From: SZUA-521 sp041738285
GTDB taxonomy: Bacteria; Pseudomonadota; Gammaproteobacteria; Pseudomonadales; Azotimanducaceae
NCBI GenBank assembly: GCA_041738285.1
Contig: JBGSQB010000184.1
Span: 1 to 11,154 of the forward strand
Reading direction: 5' to 3'
DNA: 11,154 nt
The notes under the pieces are model-generated. The model was given only the letters and a program-made list of their open reading frames with translations. It was not told where the DNA came from and made no database searches. The first letter of the stretch is position 1. Each line of letters starts with the position of its first letter. This document shows, piece after piece, positions 1 to 6,421 of the stretch. The translations under genes and the position numbers were made by a program.

Positions 1-569
1 GCTTGCTGGCGAGACGCAGCACCGCGCTCACCAACGACCCAACTCAGCGGTCGGCGGTCGTGCGCCACCGCATCCTGCAACAGGGTAAGACCCTGCAGCA
101 GCGCTTCGGGGCGCGGGGGACAACCAGGGACGTAGACGTCCACCGGCAGGAACTTATCGACGCCTTGTACGACCGAGTACACGTCGTACATGCCGCCGGA
201 GTTGGCGCACGAGCCCATTGAGATGACCCATTTGGGCTCGAGCATCTGCTCGTAGAGATGCTGCAGCACGGGTGCCATCTTGCGGAACACCGTACCGGAC
301 ACGACGATGAGATCCGCCTGACGGGGTGTGGCACGGATGACCTCGGCGCCGAAACGGGCAATGTCATGGCGCGGCGTGAATGCGGTCGCCATTTCCACGT
401 AGCAGCAGGACAAACCGAAATTGAACGGCCAGATGGAGTTGGCCCGACCCCAGGCGACCAGGTCTTCGAGCTTCGCCAGAATGACACTGTGACCAAGCGC
501 TTCGTCGTGCGCGGCGGCAGCAGCGGTCGCCGGTTGGTCCGGGGTCACCTTGACGAGATTCCACTTCAT
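1..569 (-). CDS. nuoB: NADH-quinone oxidoreductase subunit B (NuoB), 3' end cut by window edge
   Basis: This is the complex I peripheral-arm subunit that carries iron-sulphur cluster N2, the last electron carrier before ubiquinone, on the cytoplasmic side of the inner membrane. Reading down from the ATG at 569 gives 189 codons with no stop, starting MKWNLVKVTP. The four tetranuclear-cluster cysteines are visible: adjacent C55 and C56 in FGLSCCYVEM, C121 in SMGSCANSGG, and C150 in YVPGCPPRPE. The run NSIWPFNFGLSCCYVEM and the stretch RPLSWVVGERG near the end match the family closely. E. coli NuoB is about 220 residues, so perhaps 10-30 residues lie beyond the window. The start codon overlaps the nuoA stop (ATGA), which implies translational coupling. 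The upstream GGGG is a weak ribosome-binding site inside nuoA. Identification is essentially certain; only the C-terminus is unknown. Confidence 0.97.
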   Translation of the reverse strand, partial: MKWNLVKVTPDQPATAAAAAHDEALGHSVILAKLEDLVAWGRANSIWPFNFGLSCCYVEMATAFTPRHDIARFGAEVIRATPRQADLIVVSGTVFRKMAPVLQHLYEQMLEPKWVISMGSCANSGGMYDVYSVVQGVDKFLPVDVYVPGCPPRPEALLQGLTLLQDAVAHDRRPLSWVVGERGAASRQQ

Positions 570-1018
570 GGCACGCCCCGCTGCAGCTTGGCGTATTCGT
601 CGCTCTGCCCGTGGCGGTGCTTGTGCCCCCAATCGAGCGCGCCGGATTGCAGCTCGTAGACCAATGCCACGAGCAGCACCCCGATGAAGACGGCCGCGCC
701 AGCATAGCCACGCCAGCCCAGATCCGAAAAGGCGATGGCCCATCCAAAAATGAAGATCGTCTCCAGATCGAAGATCACGAAGAGCATTGCAATCAGGTAG
801 AACTCGATGGACAGGCGCAGGTTCTCTGCCGCACCCACCGGTACGACCCCCGACTCGAAGGGCATGTCGGTCGCTTCGGTGTGCCGCGTGCGACTACCGA
901 GTACCCAGGAGAGTCCCAGGGTCACCGCGAGAAGCGCCACCACCGATAAGGAGTAGACAAGGAACGGCCACAACGCAGATACGTCGTCGGTTGCGATCTG
1001 GACTGGCAGTGCGTCCAT
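566..1018 (-). CDS. nuoA: NADH-quinone oxidoreductase subunit A (NuoA)
   Basis: A small membrane subunit of complex I at the junction of the membrane and peripheral arms, near the quinone site. The 150-residue product has three predicted membrane helices, at about 15-40, 71-94 and 103-123. The conserved loop PFESG is at 53-57, the helix-2 signature IEFYLIAMLFVIFDLE at 71-86 with acidic D84 and E86, and GALDW near 126-130. These features are E. coli-like; many alphaproteobacterial NuoA proteins have PYECG in the loop. The length fits the family (about 120-150). The start at 1018 is preceded by GGGGGA at 1025-1030 with 6-base spacing. The stop shares bases with the nuoB start. It is the first nuo gene, so the operon reads leftwards out of the window. 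The C-terminal tail after about 130 is hydrophilic and His/Lys-rich, a variable part of the family. Confidence 0.97.
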   Translation of the reverse strand: MDALPVQIATDDVSALWPFLVYSLSVVALLAVTLGLSWVLGSRTRHTEATDMPFESGVVPVGAAENLRLSIEFYLIAMLFVIFDLETIFIFGWAIAFSDLGWRGYAGAAVFIGVLLVALVYELQSGALDWGHKHRHGQSDEYAKLQRGVP

Positions 1019-1035
1019 ATCCCGTCCCCCACGCC

Positions 1036-1064
1036 ACCTTAGCTCTGCTCACGGTGCTCGGCAA
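1036..1064 (-). promoter_or_regulatory. possible weak sigma70-like promoter upstream of nuoA
   Basis: On the minus strand, TTGCCG (1064-1059) is followed after exactly 17 bases by TAAGGT (1041-1036), about 20 bases upstream of the nuoA start. Each box matches four of six consensus bases. In a GC-rich genome this match is weak and could be chance. The 93-base gap between nuoA and the gene upstream is the natural place for a nuo promoter, which is the main reason to list it. Confidence 0.2.
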
Positions 1065-1111
1065 GACGCAAGCGGCGCGCAACCCGAGAGATTCGTCAGA
1101 CGGCCACGGCG

Positions 1112-1435
1112 TCAGCCCAGGGCGTGATCCAGGGTGTGCGGTACGATCGTGCGAATCTCATGGCCATGCAGCTTGTGGGCCCGTATGTCCGCGAAGGTCG
1201 TCTCGATGACCTCACGGCCGCCCTCGCCAGCGTGATAGATGTTCGACAGCAGGTAGAGCGTTCGCGTGGCTGCGCCAGTGAACACGAATACGGTATCTAT
1301 GAACTGATTATCCTTGAACGTCGGTGGCCGGTCGCCGTCGAACACCAGTTCGCAGTTGCGAAACGTGCAGTTGTGGAAGAATTTTCCGTGCAACTCGATG
1401 CGTTCGTCCGTGAATGTCTCGTTGTCGTGGTTCAT
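1112..1435 (-). CDS. uncharacterised 107-residue protein with pentapeptide-like F-x-x-C repeats
   Basis: Function unknown. The start at 1435 is chosen because GGAGG (1443-1447) lies 7 bases upstream; an in-frame ATG at 1462 would add nine residues but lies upstream of that site. The N-terminal half has phenylalanine/cysteine spacing reminiscent of pentapeptide-repeat or right-handed beta-helix proteins: FFHNCTFRNCELVF at 19-32 and FKDNQFIDTVFVF at 40-52. The second half holds a short helical stretch (TRTLYLLSNIYHAG, 58-70) and GGREVIETTF. I recall similar small proteins of unknown function in Proteobacteria but cannot name a family. No signal peptide or membrane segment is seen, so it is probably cytoplasmic. 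It lies 79 bases after the dioxygenase stop and 93 bases before nuoA, all on one strand, so it could belong to either transcript or be independent. It has many polar and His residues near the C-terminus. Confidence 0.8.
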   Translation of the reverse strand: MNHDNETFTDERIELHGKFFHNCTFRNCELVFDGDRPPTFKDNQFIDTVFVFTGAATRTLYLLSNIYHAGEGGREVIETTFADIRAHKLHGHEIRTIVPHTLDHALG

Positions 1436-1442
1436 CGGTCGA

Positions 1443-1447
1443 CCTCC
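1443..1447 (-). promoter_or_regulatory. Shine-Dalgarno site fixing the start of the 107-residue protein
   Basis: The minus strand reads GGAGG followed by seven bases and then the ATG at 1435. This perfect core is what rejects the longer reading from the ATG at 1462. Confidence 0.75.
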
Positions 1448-1514
1448 GCATAGCATTGCCAACGATTATTCGGCCGATCGTCACCCAACGCAAACCGAGC
1501 CGCCGGCCGGCAGG

Positions 1515-2732
1515 TCAGCGGGACGATATGTCCTTGAGGCGGCGCCGATACGTATCCGAGCGCACGGTTTCATGCTGCTGGATCCTGCTCAAGGTGTAGG
1601 TCGCCAAGTCGACTTCATCGAGCCGGCTCAGCGACAGTTCGCCGACGTGCCGGTAGCCGCCGTTGTCCATCGCCGCACGCACGTGCACGAGCGCGCCGTT
1701 CTCGTCGCCGACACTGCCGGAACCGAAGTATCCGTAACCCTCGACCATGTTGCGCCCTGCCGTTGCCTGAAACCCCGCGCGCCACAGGAACTTGGTACTG
1801 GCGGATGCAAGCACAGCGGAGCTGACAGTGAGCAAGAAACTCTCTTGTTGGCGAATCCACGGCCGCACCACCGAGTTCGTGATGATGTAACGCAGCGCCT
1901 GCGAGCGATTCACCGCGCCGCCATGCAACACGCGACCGTCCATGAGCATGATGGTGCCGGCCCTCGCCTCGAGGTTGATTGCAGGAGGCAGCGGGCCAAA
2001 CGTTCCGTCATCCTTCTGCAACCGGTGCAAACCGGGAATGATCAACGTGCCGCCGTTGACCTCGTTCACATCCTGCAGGATGTAGACCGTATTCACGAGC
2101 ACAGGTGCGCCCGCGAAACAGTAGGGCGCAATCAGAGACTGATCCTGGTGCAGACCCTGAGGGTGGCAGCCAGGAAACGAAATGTTGGAAATGAAGCTCA
2201 GATGATTCCATCCCTCACCCAGGGATTCGTCGAGTAGCGTTTCGATCAGCAGGCCTGCCTGCACTGCATCGGTGTCATGGGTCATGCACGCGACGAAGTC
2301 CCGCCCTTTGTTCACCAACGCCCATAGGTGCTGTTGCGCCGGGCTCAGATGCGCAATGCCCAGCTCCCGCTCCGCGGCCGCCTGATCGGCGACCCGCGCA
2401 TGCAAGCGAGCGCATTGCGCCGCGGAAACGCCATCTTCGATCAGGCAATAACCCCATGTGTAGAAGTCACGCCGTAGCTGCGCCATGTCTTTGGTCTCGA
2501 TCGGCAGCGCAGCTTCGCGCCAGTGCGGGTGTTTACGCGCCACCGTTGTGTCGTAGTAGCGACCCTCACCCCAGCTGAGTTCATCCTTAGGACCCGGCAC
2601 GCGCAACCACGGGTTGTTGCGGATCATCGAACGATAGGGCTCGCCGGAACTGTGGAACGCCTTGAATGGGGTCATCGCGTCGGCCGACGCCACCGCAATC
2701 GAATCTGCGGTGAACTCTGCTGGAATGTCCAT
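1515..2732 (-). CDS. phytanoyl-CoA dioxygenase (PhyH)-family Fe(II)/2-oxoglutarate oxygenase, 405 residues
   Basis: Members of this family hydroxylate acyl-CoAs or other small molecules using Fe(II), oxygen and 2-oxoglutarate. The iron triad is visible as H195-x-D197 in GLHQDQS and H270 in GRVLHGG. R281, in HGGAVNRSQALRY (H-x4-N-x-S-x3-R), is placed to bind 2-oxoglutarate. NGGTLIIPGLH (226-236) is the typical strand before the distal histidine. The protein is longer than many PhyH enzymes (about 250-330): it has about 85 extra N-terminal residues before the fold begins near YTWGYCLIEDG, and about 120 after R281. No signal peptide is seen, so it is likely cytoplasmic. The start at 2732 has GAGG (2739-2742) six bases upstream, touching the stop codon of the preceding carboxylase gene, so it is almost certainly cotranscribed and coupled. 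The substrate cannot be read from sequence; the neighbours suggest a CoA ester, which is inference. Confidence 0.9.
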   Translation of the reverse strand: MDIPAEFTADSIAVASADAMTPFKAFHSSGEPYRSMIRNNPWLRVPGPKDELSWGEGRYYDTTVARKHPHWREAALPIETKDMAQLRRDFYTWGYCLIEDGVSAAQCARLHARVADQAAAERELGIAHLSPAQQHLWALVNKGRDFVACMTHDTDAVQAGLLIETLLDESLGEGWNHLSFISNISFPGCHPQGLHQDQSLIAPYCFAGAPVLVNTVYILQDVNEVNGGTLIIPGLHRLQKDDGTFGPLPPAINLEARAGTIMLMDGRVLHGGAVNRSQALRYIITNSVVRPWIRQQESFLLTVSSAVLASASTKFLWRAGFQATAGRNMVEGYGYFGSGSVGDENGALVHVRAAMDNGGYRHVGELSLSRLDEVDLATYTLSRIQQHETVRSDTYRRRLKDISSR

Positions 2733-2741
2733 TGGCTGCCT

Positions 2742-4727
2742 CTAGGAGTCTGCCTTTCTGATTTCGATCAGCACTTGACCGTTGGCGACTTGCTCTCCGG
2801 CCACGACCTTGATCGCTTCGACTACACCGTCGATCGGTGCGGTAATGCGATGTTCCATCTTCATCGCCTCGAGGATCACGAGCAGTTGACCCTTGGCTAC
2901 CGCATCGCCGGCAGCGACGAAGGTCTCCACGACCTTGCCCGGCATCGGTGCGATCATGCCCCCCTGGAACTCTTTCGCGCCGGGCGGAACGAAGCGTGGC
3001 AATTCAACGACGCTTATCGCGCCATCGACACCGGTCACACACCAGTGGTCAGCGGCGCTATCGACCCACGCCGAAACGCGTTTGCCATCGACATCGATTT
3101 CGACCCGGCCAACGCCTGCTACATGTGGCCGCACCGCATATTGGGCATCCTCAATTCGAACTTCGAAGATGCCGCTGAACGTACGCTGGTAGGAGACGCT
3201 GATCTCTTCGTCGCGATGCATGAATCGCACCCGCTGCGGCGGCATGACGGAGTTGCGCCAGCCCGACGGCAGCGTCTTCAAGACCAAAGCTGCGCCGCGC
3301 CGCAGCGCTTGCGACTCCACCACGATCGCGATCAGCGCCTCGTGCAACGCAGTCGAGCTGATCATTCTGCGGCGCGGTGGATTCACCCGCTCGATGAAAT
3401 CCGTCGTGGTATCGCCACTGACGAACTGTGGCGTCCGCAGCGTTGCAACGAGGAAGTCTCGATTGGTGGTCAGTCCATGAATGCGCGTTGTCTCGAGCAC
3501 ACGCGCCAATCGCGCAGCTGCCTCACGACGCGTCGGCGCGTGCACGATCACCTTGGCCAGCATCGGGTCGAACTCGACACTGACGTCACTACCCGACTCG
3601 ACGCCAGAATCGAACCGCGCGGGTGCCGCGGTCGATGGCGCCCACACGGCCACGCGTCCCGGCGCGGGCAGAAATTCGTTACCTGGATCCTCGGCGTAGA
3701 GCCTGGCTTCAATGGCATGGCCGGTGATCGATAGATCTGCTTGCGTGTAACCTAGCGGCTCCCCTTCGGCGACGCGCAGCTGTTCACGCACCAGATCGAG
3801 TCCAGTGATCGCTTCCGTCACCGGATGTTCGACCTGCAGTCGTGTGTTCACTTCGAGAAACCAGAAGTCACTGCCGTCGACCAGGAATTCGACAGTGCCG
3901 GCCGAGGCGTAGCCGATCGCGCGGCCCGCGGCGACCGCGGCATCGCCCATGCGCGCCCTCAGCTCCGCGGTCATGACGGGGGACGGTGCTTCTTCGATGA
4001 TCTTCTGATGGCGCCGCTGGATGGAGCATTCGCGCTCGAAGCAGTGCACGAGATTGCCGTGCCGATCGCCGAGAATCTGTACTTCGATGTGGCGTGACAC
4101 CGCAAGGTAGCGCTCGATGAACACGGTATCGTCTCCGAAAGACGATTCCGCCTCGCGTCTGGCACCGGCAATCGCATTGTCGAGATCGCGCGCATGGCTG
4201 ACGATACGCATGCCACGCCCACCGCCACCGGCGGACGCCTTGATCAGCACCGGGTAGCCAATCCGATCGGCTGCCGCAGCGGCGTTGTCACCAGGCTTCA
4301 ACTCCTGCGCCGGCAAGGTCGGCACCTTTGCTTTCTGCATCAGTCGCTTGGCCGACAACTTGTCGCCCATCGCAGCGATCGCATCCGGCGAAGGTCCGAC
4401 CCAGGTGATACCAGCCTCGATGACGGCGTTTGCAAAGCGCGCGTTCTCGGACAGAAATCCGTAGCCGGGATGCACCGCGTCAGCGCCTGTGCGACGACAG
4501 GCAGCCAGCACTTTCTCGATGTCCAGGTAGGTATCTTTCGATGAACGACCGTTCAGTGCGATCGCCGTATCCGCCTCGAGGACGAACGGCGCCCGCGCAT
4601 CGCCGTCAGCGTAGATCGCAACCGTAGCCATCCCCATGTCGCGTGCCGTGCGCATGATGCGACGCGCAATCTCGCCACGGTTGGCTACCAAGAGCCGCGT
4701 AATCGGCTTGATGCTCACATCCGCCAT
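2742..4727 (-). CDS. acyl-CoA carboxylase alpha subunit: biotin carboxylase plus biotin carrier domain
   Basis: This subunit carboxylates its own biotin using ATP and bicarbonate, then hands the carboxyl group to the beta subunit. The 661-residue product opens with the biotin carboxylase N-domain (LLVANRGEIARRI, 12-24; HPGYGFLSEN, 86-95). The ATP-grasp glycine loop GGGGRG is at 167-172, ERECSIQRRHQK at 231-242, and EVNTRLQVEHPVTE at 292-305 with the catalytic R297. A linker (about 450-585) of the MCC/geranyl type follows. The C-terminal biotinyl domain has EAMKMEH with the biotinylated K623. The size fits the methylcrotonyl/geranyl/propionyl-CoA carboxylase alpha class. The start at 4727 is chosen over 4769 because AAGGAG (4736-4741) lies 8 bases upstream and homologues begin near here. 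It overlaps the beta gene by 13 bases. The substrate is unresolved. Confidence 0.95.
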   Translation of the reverse strand: MADVSIKPITRLLVANRGEIARRIMRTARDMGMATVAIYADGDARAPFVLEADTAIALNGRSSKDTYLDIEKVLAACRRTGADAVHPGYGFLSENARFANAVIEAGITWVGPSPDAIAAMGDKLSAKRLMQKAKVPTLPAQELKPGDNAAAAADRIGYPVLIKASAGGGGRGMRIVSHARDLDNAIAGARREAESSFGDDTVFIERYLAVSRHIEVQILGDRHGNLVHCFERECSIQRRHQKIIEEAPSPVMTAELRARMGDAAVAAGRAIGYASAGTVEFLVDGSDFWFLEVNTRLQVEHPVTEAITGLDLVREQLRVAEGEPLGYTQADLSITGHAIEARLYAEDPGNEFLPAPGRVAVWAPSTAAPARFDSGVESGSDVSVEFDPMLAKVIVHAPTRREAAARLARVLETTRIHGLTTNRDFLVATLRTPQFVSGDTTTDFIERVNPPRRRMISSTALHEALIAIVVESQALRRGAALVLKTLPSGWRNSVMPPQRVRFMHRDEEISVSYQRTFSGIFEVRIEDAQYAVRPHVAGVGRVEIDVDGKRVSAWVDSAADHWCVTGVDGAISVVELPRFVPPGAKEFQGGMIAPMPGKVVETFVAAGDAVAKGQLLVILEAMKMEHRITAPIDGVVEAIKVVAGEQVANGQVLIEIRKADS

Positions 4728-6346
4728 GTGCCGAACTCCTTGGTGCCAGCAACCGGCGCGTTGTGACATGCCGACAGCGCGATGCCGATGACGTCGCGGG
4801 TCTGACGCGGATCGATCATGCCGTCATCCGACACGCGCGACGTGGCATACAGACCCTTGGACCGCTCCTCGGCCCAGTGTTCTGCGACCGCCGCGCGTTT
4901 GGCATCGGCCTCTTCATCGAACGCAATGCCTCGGCGCATTGCGGCGGCGCGCTGCACGATCGACATGACCCCGGCCATCTGCTTCGGGCCCATCACCGCG
5001 ATCTTCGCGGTTGGCCAGATGAAGACGAAGCGCGGGCCAAACGCCCTACCGCTCATGCCGTAGTTGCCCGCACCGTAGGACGCACCAACGATCACCGTGA
5101 CATGAGGCACCGTCGAGTTGCTCACCGCGTTGATCATCTTCGATCCATTCTTTGTGATACCACGCTGTTCGAAGTCGGTACCGACGATGTAGCCCGTGAT
5201 GTTGTGCAGGAATACCAGCGGCACGTCGATCTGATTGCACAACTGAATGAACTGAGCCGCTTTCTCCGACGACTCCGAGAACAGCGCCCCGTTGTTGCCG
5301 AGGATGCCGACGGGGAAGCCGTGCACCGACGCCCAGCCGCAGACCAGCGTCGGTCCGTACAGCGGTTTGAATTCCTCGAAGCGCGAACCGTCGACCACAC
5401 GCGCGATCACCTCGCGCATGTCGAATGGTGCCTTCAAGTCCTTCGCCACGATGCCGAGCAGATCTTCGGGGTCATGAACCGGATCATCCGCCGGCAGCGA
5501 CGGACCCGGCCCTTGCTTGCGCCAGTTCAGATGCGACACCACCTCGCGGCACAGCCGGATGCCATCCATCTCGTCTTCTGCGAGGTAGTCGCCAAGTCCA
5601 GAGACCGTGCAGTGCATGTCAGCGCCGCCAAGACTCTCTTCGTCGGCATCTTCACCGGTCGCCATCTTCACCAGCGGCGGACCGCCCAGGAACACCTTGG
5701 ATTGCTTGCGAATGAAGATGTTGTAGTCGCTCATGCCGGGCTGATAAGCGCCGCCCGCGGTTGATGCGCCGAACACGACCGAGATGGTCGGTATCCGCAT
5801 CTTGGACAGTTCGGTGATCTCGTAGAAGAGGCGTCCCGACTCGGCGAAGTGATCCCCTTCGCGTTGAATCGCAGCTTCCGGGTCTTCACCGCTTTCACCG
5901 CGCAAGTCGGCGCCCGCGGACTCGACGAACTGCACGTACGGCATGCGATTGAGGCGGGCGATTTCGAGCCCCCGCATCAGCTTCTTGGAGTTGAACTGGT
6001 TGAACGCGCCCGCACGCACGGATGGATCGTGGCCGAGAATCACGCACTCGACGCCACTGATGACCCCGACTCCGACCACGAACCCGGAGCCCACATTGAA
6101 CGGAGACCGCCACGCCGCGATCGGACTAACCTCCAGAAATGGCGTATCAGGATCGAGCACCCAACTGATGCGGTCTCGGATCGTCATCTTGCCGCGGGCG
6201 CGGAGCCGCGCGATGGATTCTTCGCCGCCGCCTTCGGCCGCTTCGGCCTGCAGCGCGTTCAGCGTGTCGAGCATTTCCATCATGTCGGCGCGATTGCGGA
6301 GAAATGCATCGCTCTTCACATCGAGATTGGAGTTCAGGAGTGCCAT
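4715..6346 (-). CDS. acyl-CoA carboxylase beta subunit: carboxyltransferase, MCC/geranyl-CoA class
   Basis: This subunit transfers the carboxyl group from biotin to an acyl-CoA. The 543-residue product has two crotonase-like halves. The N-half oxyanion/CoA motif is VVFGASTAGGAYQPGMSD (190-207), followed by FLGGPPLVKMATGE (219-232) and LGGADMH. The C-half motif is VIVGASYGAGNYGMSGRAFGPR (418-439), followed by FIWPTAKIAVMGPKQMAGVM (442-461). It ends IDPRQTRDV...FGTWRM, the C-terminal style of 3-methylcrotonyl-CoA carboxylase beta (about 535 residues). The start at 6346 has GAGGG (6350-6354) three bases upstream, a short but usable spacing; the longer reading from 6418 has nothing comparable. 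The gene lies 75 bases after the regulator stop. In the known liu operon a hydratase gene sits between beta and alpha, and in atu dehydrogenase genes do; here the two overlap, so a different substrate is plausible. Confidence 0.93.
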   Translation of the reverse strand: MALLNSNLDVKSDAFLRNRADMMEMLDTLNALQAEAAEGGGEESIARLRARGKMTIRDRISWVLDPDTPFLEVSPIAAWRSPFNVGSGFVVGVGVISGVECVILGHDPSVRAGAFNQFNSKKLMRGLEIARLNRMPYVQFVESAGADLRGESGEDPEAAIQREGDHFAESGRLFYEITELSKMRIPTISVVFGASTAGGAYQPGMSDYNIFIRKQSKVFLGGPPLVKMATGEDADEESLGGADMHCTVSGLGDYLAEDEMDGIRLCREVVSHLNWRKQGPGPSLPADDPVHDPEDLLGIVAKDLKAPFDMREVIARVVDGSRFEEFKPLYGPTLVCGWASVHGFPVGILGNNGALFSESSEKAAQFIQLCNQIDVPLVFLHNITGYIVGTDFEQRGITKNGSKMINAVSNSTVPHVTVIVGASYGAGNYGMSGRAFGPRFVFIWPTAKIAVMGPKQMAGVMSIVQRAAAMRRGIAFDEEADAKRAAVAEHWAEERSKGLYATSRVSDDGMIDPRQTRDVIGIALSACHNAPVAGTKEFGTWRM

Positions 6347-6421
6347 AGTCCCTCGCCGTTCGATCCCGCTTGATTGGATACCGATAACCGCGAACGGTGC
6401 AACCCGTAGCGGCCGCAAGCG

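Noticed and set aside
44..496. 150-residue minus-strand open frame inside nuoB
   Set aside because: It is in the wrong frame; the NuoB frame from 569 has all four cluster cysteines and conserved motifs.
1019..1111. tRNA gene upstream of nuoA, as seen in some nuo loci
   Set aside because: No cloverleaf arms or T-loop signature could be found in either orientation.
1463..1514. GCCGGCCGGC palindrome after the dioxygenase stop as a terminator
   Set aside because: It is a short self-complementary GC run with no loop and no T-run; chance is likely at this GC content.
2523..3734. 403-residue plus-strand open frame opposite the carboxylase alpha gene
   Set aside because: It is an antisense shadow of a gene with clear biotin carboxylase motifs; its product is Arg/His-rich with no recognisable domain, as expected from high-GC antisense frames.
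4763..5764. 333-residue plus-strand open frame opposite the carboxylase beta gene
   Set aside because: It is antisense to a confidently assigned gene and has no recognisable domain or Shine-Dalgarno.
6347..6421. Possible promoter between the regulator and carboxylase beta genes (TTGCAC then TATCCA/TCCAAT)
   Set aside because: The boxes match only three to four of six bases; the 75-base gap is also compatible with read-through.
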